This document shows positions 50,249 through 58,680 of a DNA stretch of 64,000 nt, one piece after another. Under the pieces are notes generated by a model. That model did no database searches. It was not told the origin of the DNA and saw nothing but the letters and a program-made list of their open reading frames with translations. Numbering within the stretch: position 1 is the first letter of the stretch; every line of letters starts with the position of its first letter. Source of the DNA: Ahrensia sp. (GTDB taxonomy: Bacteria > Pseudomonadota > Alphaproteobacteria > Rhizobiales > Rhizobiaceae); assembly GCA_002706335.1 (NCBI GenBank), contig PAKZ01000027.1:62001-126000 (forward strand). The letters are read 5' to 3'. Both the position numbers and the translations under genes were made by a program.

Positions 50249-51294
50249 CTTTGCGCTGCACCTTTTTTCTGCTCAGCGGATTGCGCCCAGAGATTGATGT
50301 TTTCCTCGTCGGCATATTTGTCGATTTCAGCGAGTTCCTCCGCCGTGAATTCCAGATTGCCGACAGCGCCCACGCAATCGATCACCTGGCTTGGCCGCGA
50401 CGCCCCGATCAGCGCAGTGGTGATGCCCCCGTCGCGCAGCACCCAGGCAAGAGCCATCTGCGCCAGCGTCTGACCGCGTCGCGACGCGATCTCGTTCAAT
50501 TTGGCGATGTGCTCGATGGCCTGATCGTTGAGGAATTCCTGCTTCAGCGACTTGCCCTGCGCGGCGCGACTGTCCCCCGGTATGCCCTTCAGATATTTGT
50601 TGGTCAGCATGCCCTGGGCAAGCGGTGTGAACGCGATGGACCCGATACCCAGTTCCTTCAGCGTGTCCTTCAGCCCGTCGCGCTCCACCCAGCGATTGAG
50701 CATGTTGTAGGAAGGCTGATGAATCAGGCACGGCGTTCCGAGATCCCGGAGGATCTTCACCGCCTCGCGCGTCCGCTCCGAATTGTAGGATGAAATGCCG
50801 GCATAGAGCGCCTTGCCCGATCGGACGATCTGGTCGAGCGCGCCCATTGTCTCTTCCAGCGGCGTGTCGGGATCGAAGCGATGGGAGTAGAAAATGTCGA
50901 CATAGTCGAGCCCCATCCGCTTCAGCGACTGGTCGCAGGACGAAATCAGGTACTTCCGGCTGCCCCACTCGCCATAGGGGCCCGGCCACATCATGTAACC
51001 GGCTTTCGACGAGATGATCAGCTCATCCCTGTATCCCTTGAGATCGGTGCGGAGAATTTCGCCGAACGCCTCTTCCGCGCTGCCGGGCGGCGGGCCGTAA
51101 TTGTTGGCGAGATCGAAATGGGTAATGCCGTTGTCGAAGGCGGCCTGGACGATCGCCCGCTTGGTCTCGTGCGGCGTATCATGGCCGAAATTATGCCACA
51201 GGCCGAGCGAGATCGCCGGCAGGTCCAGGCCGGAGCGTCCGCAGCGGCGGTAGACCATAGTCTCGTAGCGATCTTCGGCGGGCGCATAGGCCAT
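50245..51294 (-). CDS. Aldo/keto reductase (YghZ/L-glyceraldehyde 3-phosphate reductase-like)
   Basis: A 349-residue TIM-barrel NADPH reductase. Catalytic residues are visible: Asp and Tyr in THFDLANNYGPPPGSAEE near residue 57, Lys in IISSKAGYMMWPG, His in DIFYSHRFDPDTP. The GEWGSRKYL and SYNMLNRWVER segments are typical of YghZ-type members. ATG 51294 follows AAAGGAATTGAAGTTC; a TTG 9 nt upstream is disfavoured. It reduces a sugar aldehyde or a similar carbonyl; its partner in the pathway may be the Gfo/Idh/MocA enzyme 56 nt upstream. Confidence 0.92.
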   Translation of the reverse strand: MAYAPAEDRYETMVYRRCGRSGLDLPAISLGLWHNFGHDTPHETKRAIVQAAFDNGITHFDLANNYGPPPGSAEEAFGEILRTDLKGYRDELIISSKAGYMMWPGPYGEWGSRKYLISSCDQSLKRMGLDYVDIFYSHRFDPDTPLEETMGALDQIVRSGKALYAGISSYNSERTREAVKILRDLGTPCLIHQPSYNMLNRWVERDGLKDTLKELGIGSIAFTPLAQGMLTNKYLKGIPGDSRAAQGKSLKQEFLNDQAIEHIAKLNEIASRRGQTLAQMALAWVLRDGGITTALIGASRPSQVIDCVGAVGNLEFTAEELAEIDKYADEENINLWAQSAEQKKGAAQR

Positions 51295-51350
51295 GAACTT
51301 CAATTCCTTTCTTCATGCGTTAAGCGGCGACCGTTAGCCTGACCGTCCGG

Positions 51351-52484
51351 TCAGCCCATCAGCCTCAACGCGTCGTCGGGCGATAGAGCCGCCGGCCGTT
51401 CGCAGCTCGTCGTCAACTCGACGAAATTGCCGGTCTCTCCCGATTTCAGGATCGATGTCATTACGTCGACGGCGTGAATGGCGAGATCGAGGGAACAGCG
51501 ATGCGGCCTGCCCTCGACGATCGCCTGCGCCATGTCGGCGAGACCTGCGGTCCGATAGTTCGCCCGCGCCCCGGCCGGATGCTCCTGATTGGCCTTTCCG
51601 AAGGGGTGGTCCCACTCCGGCAACGGCGCGATCTTGCCGTCGCGCCCGGCATGCCCGACCTCTCCGCCGAAGAAATTCGGATCAGGCACGAACAGCGATC
51701 CCTCGGTGCCATAGAGTTCCATGCTGGAATGGCGATGCGCCCAGATATCCCAGCTCGCCGATAGCGTGATCGTAGCGCCATTTTCGAAATCCAGAAGCGC
51801 ATGGATATTGGTCGGCGTCTTCACCGGAATTTCCTCGCCCTGACGCGGCCCCTCGGTCTGGATCGTACGGGTCGGTGTCGCCGACGAGGTCAAGGCCGCC
51901 ACTCTCTTCACCGGCCCGATCAACTGGATCAGGTTGGTCACGTAATAAGGGCCGACATCGAGCACGGGGCCGGCGCCGGGCAGGAAGAAAAAGTCCGGAT
52001 TCGGATGCCAATGCTCCATGCCGTGCGACATGACATGGCAGGTGCCGGCGACGATATCGCCGACAAGCCCCTCGTCGATCCCGGCGCGCGCAAGCTGATG
52101 CGACCCGCCTAGGAACGTATCCGGCGCAGAACCGACGCGCAGGCCGCGAGCATCCGCGAGCGCTCTCAGTTTCTCGCCTTCGTCGAGGCTCAAGACCAAT
52201 GGTTTTTCCGAATAGGCATGCTTGCCCGCTTCCAGGATCGCGCTGGTGACCGCGTAATGGGCGTCCGGGATCGTCAGATTGACGATCACGTCGATATCCG
52301 GATCCGCCAAGAGCCCGTCCACATCCAGCGCCCTGACGCCGAATTCCTCCGCGCGCGCCTTTGCCGCATCAATATTAATATCCGCCACGGCACGCATTTC
52401 GAGCGCCTTGAAAAGCGGCGCAAGCCGAAGATAGGCGGCCGAGATATTCCCGCATCCGATGATGCCGACGCCAAGCTTGTTCAT
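51351..52484 (-). CDS. Gfo/Idh/MocA-family NAD(P)-dependent sugar dehydrogenase
   Basis: A 377-residue oxidoreductase with N-terminal Rossmann motif VGIIGCGNISAAYL, the family motif YSEKPLVLSLDEG near residue 95, and a C-terminal beta-sheet substrate domain with VLDVGPYYVTNLIQLIGPVKR. It oxidises or epimerises a sugar or inositol hydroxyl. It lies in the operon 12 nt after the sugar phosphate isomerase-like gene. Substrate unknown. Confidence 0.92.
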   Translation of the reverse strand: MNKLGVGIIGCGNISAAYLRLAPLFKALEMRAVADINIDAAKARAEEFGVRALDVDGLLADPDIDVIVNLTIPDAHYAVTSAILEAGKHAYSEKPLVLSLDEGEKLRALADARGLRVGSAPDTFLGGSHQLARAGIDEGLVGDIVAGTCHVMSHGMEHWHPNPDFFFLPGAGPVLDVGPYYVTNLIQLIGPVKRVAALTSSATPTRTIQTEGPRQGEEIPVKTPTNIHALLDFENGATITLSASWDIWAHRHSSMELYGTEGSLFVPDPNFFGGEVGHAGRDGKIAPLPEWDHPFGKANQEHPAGARANYRTAGLADMAQAIVEGRPHRCSLDLAIHAVDVMTSILKSGETGNFVELTTSCERPAALSPDDALRLMG

Positions 52485-52496
52485 CTCTTTAAATCC

Positions 52497-53252
52497 TTAC
52501 AGACCGCGCGCCGTCTCGATCGAGCGGCTGGCAAAACGGGAATGATCTTTCGGATTGTCGTGCTCCATCACGAACCAGCGCGCATTCGTCTTGCGCAACG
52601 CCGCCATGATGGCCGTCCAATCCATGACGCCATGGCCGACATCGGCCCAGCCATCCTCGTCCGCGCATTCGCCTTCAGGCGCGATGTCCTTGATGTGAGC
52701 GGCTGCGATACGGTCGGCAAATTTGTCGATCCATACCAGCGGATCCTGCCCGCCCCTCACCACCCAGGCGACATCGAGCTCCAGCGCCAGCTTCGGGTCC
52801 CCGGCCATGATCAGGTCGAGCGGCATCTCGCCGGTTTCGGTCTCGACGAACTCGAAGGCGTGATTGTGCCAGCCGAAGGTCAGCCCGGCCTTCCAATAGG
52901 GTTCGGCGACCCGCGCCAGCGTTTCGCCCAGCGCCCGCCATCCGGCTGCATCCTTCGAGCGCTCCTCGGCCGGGATTGCCGGCACGAAGATAGCCTCCAC
53001 ACCGATTGTCTCCGCGATCTGCAAAACCCTGTCAGGCTGGTCGCGCACCATGTCGAGCCCGAAATGCCCGGTCGGCATGGCGAGACCATTATCGGCCAGA
53101 TCGGCCTTCAGCTCATCGAGCGCGCCCAGATCGGCAAACAGCCCGCCATAGCCCTCGACCTGGGTGTAGCCGAGCTCGCCGAGCATCTTCAACGTGTCGG
53201 CAAGCGGCGGGAAATTGCGCGAACTGTAGAGCTGATAGGAAAACTCGGTCAT
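52497..53252 (-). CDS. Sugar phosphate isomerase/epimerase (xylose isomerase-like TIM barrel)
   Basis: A 251-residue AP endonuclease family 2/xylose-isomerase-like protein. Metal-binding positions are suggested by YWKAGLTFGWHNHAFEF near residue 130, LALELDVAWVVRGGQDP, AAHIKDIAPEG and WFVMEHDNPKD (acidic and His ligands). Such proteins isomerise or epimerise keto-sugars, often beside Gfo/Idh/MocA dehydrogenases, as here. The 21-nt gap to the lyxose-isomerase-like gene indicates co-transcription. Confidence 0.9.
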   Translation of the reverse strand: MTEFSYQLYSSRNFPPLADTLKMLGELGYTQVEGYGGLFADLGALDELKADLADNGLAMPTGHFGLDMVRDQPDRVLQIAETIGVEAIFVPAIPAEERSKDAAGWRALGETLARVAEPYWKAGLTFGWHNHAFEFVETETGEMPLDLIMAGDPKLALELDVAWVVRGGQDPLVWIDKFADRIAAAHIKDIAPEGECADEDGWADVGHGVMDWTAIMAALRKTNARWFVMEHDNPKDHSRFASRSIETARGL

Positions 53253-53273
53253 TGGAATACCCTCGAAAGCGGC

Positions 53274-53963
53274 TCAGTCGAGCCAATTGTCATAGTCGGA
53301 AACAAGCAGATGAAGCGGCGGCGCATCCTCGTCGACGGTTGAAAACCGGCCGATGGGATCGCGGAAGATATTGTCCGTCAGGTCGTCATTGACGTTGGAG
53401 ACTTCGCCGATCAGAACCTTGCCGCCCTCACCCCAGAATGCATGCCAGGTGTCAGGCTCCAGCGTCACGCTTTCGCCGGGCGCGAGCTTCAGGAGACTGC
53501 CCGCCGGCAGTGTCCGCGCGGTGCCGTCGGTGAAGGTGTTCACGTCGGCGTTCTCGTCGATGGAGCCGTCCGGCTTCGCCTTGAACAATTCCAGCACCAG
53601 CGTGCCGCCGCCCTTGTTGATGATGTCTTCGGTCTTGAGATTGTGCCGGTGCATCGGCGAGATCTGGTTCTCGCCGGAGATCATGATCTTCTCGGCATAA
53701 AGCATGCCCCGGCCCCTGCCGACATTGGCGTTGTTGCCATTGCGCACGGTGAACAGGAACAGGCCGAGATCGTCGAATTTCCCCTGGCCGTAATCCGTGA
53801 TGTCCCAGCCGAGCCTGTGGTCGCGGATGCGCGCGCTGTCTCCGGCGGTGCGGCGTTTCATTTCTTCGGGAGACCAGTATGCGAAAGGCGGCATCACATA
53901 GCCGAAAGAGCGGATGAAAGCGTCGCTTTCCCTGATGATTTCGTTGATGGCTGAGCGTTTCAT
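53274..53963 (-). CDS. D-lyxose ketol-isomerase-like cupin protein
   Basis: A 229-residue cupin-fold sugar isomerase. The metal site is likely ISPMHRHNLKTEDIINKGGG near residue 102 (two His and a Glu) with a later His in EPDTWHAFWGEGG near 172, as in D-lyxose isomerases. It begins MKRSAINEIIRESDAF, typical of that family. It would interconvert D-lyxose and D-xylulose, or D-mannose and D-fructose. The 164-nt upstream gap (53964-54127) shows no gene or clear motif. Confidence 0.9.
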   Translation of the reverse strand: MKRSAINEIIRESDAFIRSFGYVMPPFAYWSPEEMKRRTAGDSARIRDHRLGWDITDYGQGKFDDLGLFLFTVRNGNNANVGRGRGMLYAEKIMISGENQISPMHRHNLKTEDIINKGGGTLVLELFKAKPDGSIDENADVNTFTDGTARTLPAGSLLKLAPGESVTLEPDTWHAFWGEGGKVLIGEVSNVNDDLTDNIFRDPIGRFSTVDEDAPPLHLLVSDYDNWLD

Positions 53964-54127
53964 GGGGCACCCTTATTTGCGGAACGGATCACGGGGAGCG
54001 AAAGACGGTACATCAGCGCCCGCCTTTCGCCCGATCGTGACGTTCCTACCCCGCCCAGGCGGCAACAAGAAACCGACTGTTCGCAAATCGCCATTGGCCA
54101 CCGCGTATTCATCTTCCGCAGGCCGCC

Positions 54128-55222
54128 TCACATCCGATCTTCGGTTTTCCTGTCGAAGACCGAAGCCATCGGCAGATTGAACCCCAGCCGAACGGCGTCG
54201 CCCGGGCGGAAACGCCGCGAGGAGTCGATGCGGACCGAGAGCGTCTGGCCGGCGAATGTCACCCACAAAAGGCTGTCCGCGCCCATCGGCTCCTCCAGAT
54301 CGACAACCGCCGGGAAAGTGGCCGTGTCCGACGTCTCGTTTTCCCCGCGGATTTCCACGTGCTCCGGTCGCACACCCAGAATGGCGTCGAATTCGGGACG
54401 CAGTTCCGTATCGGCGACATAGCCGTCCAGCGGGATGACGTGATCGCCGAAACGAAAAACAAAACCGCCGCCTTCGGCCGTGACGGAACCGTCGAGAAAA
54501 CTCATCGGCGGTGAGCCGATGAAGCCCGCCACGTAGAGATTGCGCGGCCGGTTATAGATCGTATGCGGATCGGCTAGTTGCTGGATGACGCCGCCTTTCA
54601 TGACAGCAATACGGTCGGCCAGCGTCAGCGCCTCGATCTGGTCGTGCGTGACATAGATCATGGTGTTGTGGGCGAGCTTCTGGTGCAGGCGCTTGAGCTC
54701 CACGCGCAGTTCCGAGCGCAGCTTCGCGTCGAGATTGGAAAGCGGCTCGTCGAAAAGGAACACGCCGGCTTCCCGCACCAGCGCGCGGCCAATGGCCACG
54801 CGCTGGCGCTGCCCCCCCGAAAGATGTGCGGGCTTGCGCTGAAGATAGGGTTCGATCTGCAGCATCTTGGCCGCGCGATCGACACGTTCGCGGATTTCGG
54901 CGCGCGGAACGCCCTGGTTTTTCAGCCCGAAGCTCAGATTGCCCTCGACCGTCATCTGCGGGTAGAGCGCGTATGACTGGAACACCATGCCGATGCCGCG
55001 ATCCTTCGGCTGCTCCCAGGTGACGTTCTTCCCGTTGATGAAGATCTGCCCGTCCGACACGTCAAGCAGGCCGGCGATGCAGTTCAGCAACGTCGACTTG
55101 CCGCAGCCCGACGGCCCAAGCAGGACCAGGAATTCACCCTCCGTGATGTCGAGATTGAGCTTTTCGAGCACCTTCACGGAGCCGAAATTGAGCGAAACGT
55201 CGCGAACCGAGACGCTATGCAT
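54128..55222 (-). CDS. Sugar ABC transporter ATPase (MalK/UgpC-like)
   Basis: A 364-residue ATPase: Walker A GPSGCGKST near residue 38, LSGGQRQRVAIGRALVRE signature, Walker B VFLFDEPLSNLDAKLR, switch histidine in YVTHDQIEALTLADRI, and a C-terminal TOBE/OB regulatory domain (FDAILGVRPEHVEI). ATG 55222 is the family start, 5 nt after the permease stop; a longer open frame upstream is antisense-like and rejected. It powers the two permeases upstream. Confidence 0.95.
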   Translation of the reverse strand: MHSVSVRDVSLNFGSVKVLEKLNLDITEGEFLVLLGPSGCGKSTLLNCIAGLLDVSDGQIFINGKNVTWEQPKDRGIGMVFQSYALYPQMTVEGNLSFGLKNQGVPRAEIRERVDRAAKMLQIEPYLQRKPAHLSGGQRQRVAIGRALVREAGVFLFDEPLSNLDAKLRSELRVELKRLHQKLAHNTMIYVTHDQIEALTLADRIAVMKGGVIQQLADPHTIYNRPRNLYVAGFIGSPPMSFLDGSVTAEGGGFVFRFGDHVIPLDGYVADTELRPEFDAILGVRPEHVEIRGENETSDTATFPAVVDLEEPMGADSLLWVTFAGQTLSVRIDSSRRFRPGDAVRLGFNLPMASVFDRKTEDRM

Positions 55223-55227
55223 GACAG

Positions 55228-56172
55228 TCAGCCTTTCACGGCGCCGGCCGCGATGCCGCGCACGAAGAGTTTGCCGGAAACGAAGTAGATGAAGAGCGGG
55301 ACAAGGCCGGTCAGCAGCGTCGCGGCCATGTTGACGTTGTACTCCTTCACCCCCTGCACCGAGTTGACGATATTGTTGAGCTGCACGGTCATCGGCCAGT
55401 AGTCGGGCTTGGTGTAGACCGTACCGAAGAGGAAGTCGTTCCAGATGCCGGTGACCTGGATAATCATCGCGACAACGAAGATCGGCAGGCTCATCGGCAG
55501 CATGATCCGGAAATAGATGCCCCAATAGCCGGCGCCGTCGACGCGAGCAGCCTTGAACAACTCCTCGGGCAGCGACGTGAAGTAGTTCCGAAACAACAAT
55601 GTCAGGATAGGCATCCCGAACACGGAGTGGACGATTACCAGACCGGTGAGCGACCCATAGAGCCCAAGCTCCCGCAGGATGATCACGACCGGATAGAGCA
55701 TCACCTGATAGGGGATGAACGCGCCGAAGATCAGGATCGTGAAGAAGAAATTGTCGCCCTTGAAGCGCCAGTTGGCGAGGCCGTAGCCGTTGACGGAGGC
55801 GATCGCGATCGAGGCAACGACGGAGGGAATTGTGATCCGGACCGAATTCCAGAATCCCCTGCTAAGCCCGTCGCAGTTCAGCCCGGTGCAGGCCTCGGCC
55901 CACGCCTTGACCCAGGGCTGGAAAGTGATCTCCAGCGGCGGCGAGAAGACATTGCCAACCCGGATCTCGGGCATGCCCTTCAGCGAGGTGACGACCATCA
56001 CGTAGAGCGGCAGCAGGTAGTAGAGCGACACGACGATCAGCGTGCCGTAGAGCATGATGTTGCGGCGCGAGAGCGCGCGGGTTGGGCGCGGGCCGCGCGG
56101 GCCATCGTCGATGCGGGCCTCCTCGGGCATGCCGACCGACGCCGCGGCGGTTGCGGTGGCGATATCAGTCAT
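55228..56172 (-). CDS. Sugar ABC transporter permease (MalG-type)
   Basis: A 314-residue inner-membrane protein with six predicted helices and the EAA loop FKAARVDGAGYWGIYFRIMLPMS near residue 225, as in CUT1 permeases. The N-terminal cytoplasmic tail (~38 residues) is longer than usual and contains a GPRGPRPTR stretch. Its start overlaps the preceding permease stop by 8 nt. Confidence 0.94.
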   Translation of the reverse strand: MTDIATATAAASVGMPEEARIDDGPRGPRPTRALSRRNIMLYGTLIVVSLYYLLPLYVMVVTSLKGMPEIRVGNVFSPPLEITFQPWVKAWAEACTGLNCDGLSRGFWNSVRITIPSVVASIAIASVNGYGLANWRFKGDNFFFTILIFGAFIPYQVMLYPVVIILRELGLYGSLTGLVIVHSVFGMPILTLLFRNYFTSLPEELFKAARVDGAGYWGIYFRIMLPMSLPIFVVAMIIQVTGIWNDFLFGTVYTKPDYWPMTVQLNNIVNSVQGVKEYNVNMAATLLTGLVPLFIYFVSGKLFVRGIAAGAVKG

Positions 56173-57055
56173 TTTTCTTGCCCCCGAATTCCATCATGGC
56201 CCACGGCACGACGACGACCAGGACGGCAAGCAACATCATCGTCGATGCGGCGAAAGCCTGACCGAGATTCTGCGCGCGGAACATGTAGTCGTAGACATAT
56301 TTGGCGGGCATTTCGGTCGCCAGCCCGGGGCCGCCGCTGGTTTGCGCGACGACGAGGTCATAGACCCGGATGATGCCGCTGGTGATCAGCACCAGCGCGG
56401 TGATGAAGACGGGCCGCAGCATCGGGATGATGATAAACAGATAGGTCTTCCATGTCGGAATGCCGTCGATCCGCGCCGCCTTCCAGATTTCCTCGTCGAT
56501 GCCGCGAAGCCCGGCGAGCATCAGCACCATGACGAGGCCGGAGCCCTGCCACAGCGCCGCGAGCATGACGCCGAAGATCGCGAGGTCCGGATTATACAGC
56601 GGGTCGAAGGTGAAGCTTTCCCAACCGAGATTGCGCACGATCTGCTGAATGCCGAATTCGGGATTGAGCAGCCACTGCCAAACCAGACCCGTCACGATGA
56701 AGGACAGCGCGAAGGGATAGAGCATGATGGTTCGGAACGTGTTCTCGAACCGGATCTTCTGGTCCATCAAAGCAGCCAGAAGGAAGCCGAGCACGAAGCT
56801 GAGGACCAGCATCGACAGGCCGTAAATCGCCAGATTCTCGATCGAGACGATCCAGCGATTGGTGCTCCAAAGCCGTTCATACTGGTCGAAACCGACCCAT
56901 TCCAGCTTGGGCAGCAGCTTGGATTTCGTAAACGAATAGACGACCGTCCAGCCCGTCCCTCCGATGAAGACCACCATGGCGGTCAGGATCATCGGAATCG
57001 CTGCGATCTTCGCCGTCTTGTTGCGAAAAAGCTGGTTCGGGCGTCCCGAAGCCAT
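56165..57055 (-). CDS. Sugar ABC transporter permease (MalF-type)
   Basis: A 296-residue membrane protein with six helices and the EAA loop WKAARIDGIPTWKTYLFIIIPML near residue 210. ATG 57055 is preferred over one 6 nt upstream, which lies too close to the GGGGA ribosome site. It pairs with the MalG-type permease (8-nt overlap) to form the sugar channel. Confidence 0.94.
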   Translation of the reverse strand: MASGRPNQLFRNKTAKIAAIPMILTAMVVFIGGTGWTVVYSFTKSKLLPKLEWVGFDQYERLWSTNRWIVSIENLAIYGLSMLVLSFVLGFLLAALMDQKIRFENTFRTIMLYPFALSFIVTGLVWQWLLNPEFGIQQIVRNLGWESFTFDPLYNPDLAIFGVMLAALWQGSGLVMVLMLAGLRGIDEEIWKAARIDGIPTWKTYLFIIIPMLRPVFITALVLITSGIIRVYDLVVAQTSGGPGLATEMPAKYVYDYMFRAQNLGQAFAASTMMLLAVLVVVVPWAMMEFGGKKND

Positions 57056-57090
57056 GCGCATTCCCCGTGCGTTCTTATTGGCCGGCTGGT

Positions 57091-57119
57091 TGCCGGCCCG
57101 CCATCACGGCGGGCCGGCA
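57091..57119. other. Intercistronic hairpin between sugar-binding protein and permease genes
   Basis: A perfect 12-bp stem TGCCGGCCCGCC, loop ATCAC, then GGCGGGCCGGCA, 20 nt after the binding-protein stop. No U-tract follows on the operon strand. Such hairpins, as between malE and malF, keep binding-protein mRNA more abundant than permease mRNA. Confidence 0.75.
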
Positions 57120-57138
57120 CGATACGTGTCGAAACGGA

Positions 57139-58374
57139 TCAGTCAGCGCTGGCGATAATATCGGCGAAACGCTTCTGGGCGTCTTCCGGCGTGATCGACG
57201 CATCGGCGAAGAACTCGGCGAACAGATCGTTGATCTGCGACGTCGTGTCCGGCGTGAGAAGCTGGTTGGTGTCCGGCACCAGCTTGTTCTCGGCGAGCAG
57301 CTTCAGGCCCTTCTGCATGCAGTCATTCGCCGTCGACAGGTCGATGTCGCCACGAACCGGCAGCGAACCCTTCTTCAGGTTGAAAGCCACCTGTACGGCG
57401 GGCTTCAGAAGAAGCGCGGCGAGTTCGGCTTGCGCCTTGGATTTCTCCTCGTCGTCCAAAACCGGGAAGTAGAACGCGTCGCCGCCGGTGCCGAGCACTT
57501 CGGTCACGCCCAGACCCGGAAGGCACGAATAGTCGCTGCCGGCCTTCTGTTCGGCGACCGAGAATTCGCCCTGCGCCCAGTCGCCCATGATCTGGCCGCC
57601 GGCCTTGCCGGTGATGACGAGGTTTGTCGCCTCGTTCCAGGACTGCACGGTCGAGCCGTCCGACATTTCACGCGCATCGGCCGCCGCCTTGAAGACGCGG
57701 GCGACTTCAGGACCGGCCGCGACTTCGGCGTCCTTGTCGCCATAGACCTTCTCGAAGATCTCGACGGGCACGAGGGACGACATCAGGACGTTGAAAAGTC
57801 CGCTCTGCTGCCAGCTCTGCTGACCCACAGCCATCGGAAGAATGCCCTTCTCCTTCAGAGCCGGAGCGGCGGCGACGAACTCGTCCCAGTTTGTCGGGAC
57901 CGGAACGCCGGCATCCTCATAGGCCTTGTGCGAAAGCCACAGCCACTGCCAGGAGTGGATGTTGACCGGCGTGCAGTAGATGCGACCGTCAACCGTACAG
58001 CCGTCGAGAAGCGACGGCGGATTTACGACGTCCTTCCAGCCCTCGGCCTCGGCGATGTCGGTCAGGTCGCGCAGCAGCCCGGCTTCGATCAGGTCCTCCG
58101 CCTGACGGCCATGGTTGAACTGGAAAGCGCCCATCGGGTCGCCGCCGGTGATACGGCTGACCATGATGGCGCGAGCCTGCTCGCCCGGGCCGGCAAAGGC
58201 CGCATCGACCCAGTGATTGCCGGTGGCGTCGAAAGCCTTGGCGAATTCCGCCACGGCAGCCGCCTCGCCGCCGCTGGTCCACCAGTGCATGACCTCAAGA
58301 TCTGTCGCGTGAGCTGTGGCGGCCGGCAATACCGCCGACACGGCCAACGCCGCAATTGTTGAACGAAGACGCAT
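57139..58374 (-). CDS. Sugar ABC transporter substrate-binding protein (CUT1)
   Basis: A 411-residue periplasmic receptor with a signal peptide (STIAALAVSAVLPAATAHA) and then TDLEVMHWWTSGGEAAAVAEFAKAF, typical of glucose/oligosaccharide-binding proteins. GCAGGGAGGAAAAC is its ribosome site. It is the first gene of the ten-gene sugar operon, divergent from the LacI gene at 58681. The GH43 and isomerase genes downstream point to pentose-containing oligosaccharides or lyxose; the ligand is not proven. Confidence 0.94.
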   Translation of the reverse strand: MRLRSTIAALAVSAVLPAATAHATDLEVMHWWTSGGEAAAVAEFAKAFDATGNHWVDAAFAGPGEQARAIMVSRITGGDPMGAFQFNHGRQAEDLIEAGLLRDLTDIAEAEGWKDVVNPPSLLDGCTVDGRIYCTPVNIHSWQWLWLSHKAYEDAGVPVPTNWDEFVAAAPALKEKGILPMAVGQQSWQQSGLFNVLMSSLVPVEIFEKVYGDKDAEVAAGPEVARVFKAAADAREMSDGSTVQSWNEATNLVITGKAGGQIMGDWAQGEFSVAEQKAGSDYSCLPGLGVTEVLGTGGDAFYFPVLDDEEKSKAQAELAALLLKPAVQVAFNLKKGSLPVRGDIDLSTANDCMQKGLKLLAENKLVPDTNQLLTPDTTSQINDLFAEFFADASITPEDAQKRFADIIASAD

Positions 58375-58391
58375 GTTTTCCTCCCTGCGAA

Positions 58392-58405
58392 CTGTAACGT
58401 TGCAG
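58392..58405. promoter_or_regulatory. LacI-family operator candidate 1
   Basis: CTGTAACGTTGCAG is a nearly perfect palindrome centred on AACGTT with a central CG, the hallmark of LacI/GalR operators. It lies 18 nt upstream of the binding-protein start, where a bound repressor would block transcription or early elongation. The 306-nt spacer 58375-58680 holds no other gene. Confidence 0.65.
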
Positions 58406-58589
58406 TGGAACTGTATGGCAAGGATTTTTCCTGCGCAACCGGGCCGATGAAATTTTCTTCGAGCGTCGAAAAAATAAAAGGAATGTCGTAGAAATCCGGA
58501 AAATACGGCTTTCTGCCGAGGATTCTGGGACTAAACCCGAGGAAGAACTGCGCCTTCGGCAACGCAGCATCTCTTTTTGCACCGCATAA

Positions 58590-58603
58590 ACTTTAACGTT
58601 TGT
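58590..58603. promoter_or_regulatory. LacI-family operator candidate 2
   Basis: ACTTTAACGTTTGT shares TAACGTT with the site at 58392, its centre 199 nt away. It lies 78 nt before the LacI gene start. Two sites of the same type at this distance allow repression by looping and autoregulation. Confidence 0.55.
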
Positions 58604-58680
58604 GTCAATCGATGCATGTTTGTTGAAACCACACTGCCGACAGGCCTATAGTTCCCCCGAGTCTCAAGGGCGGAACGGAA

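Noticed and set aside
53964-54127. Possible small gene between the lyxose-isomerase-like and ABC ATPase genes
   Set aside because: Short frames here lack a ribosome site and extend antisense or out of frame into the ATPase gene; nothing recognisable was found.
54128-55525. Longer start for the sugar ABC ATPase at 55525
   Set aside because: The extra ~101 residues overlap the permease gene in another frame and are Arg/His-rich; the family start is the ATG at 55222.
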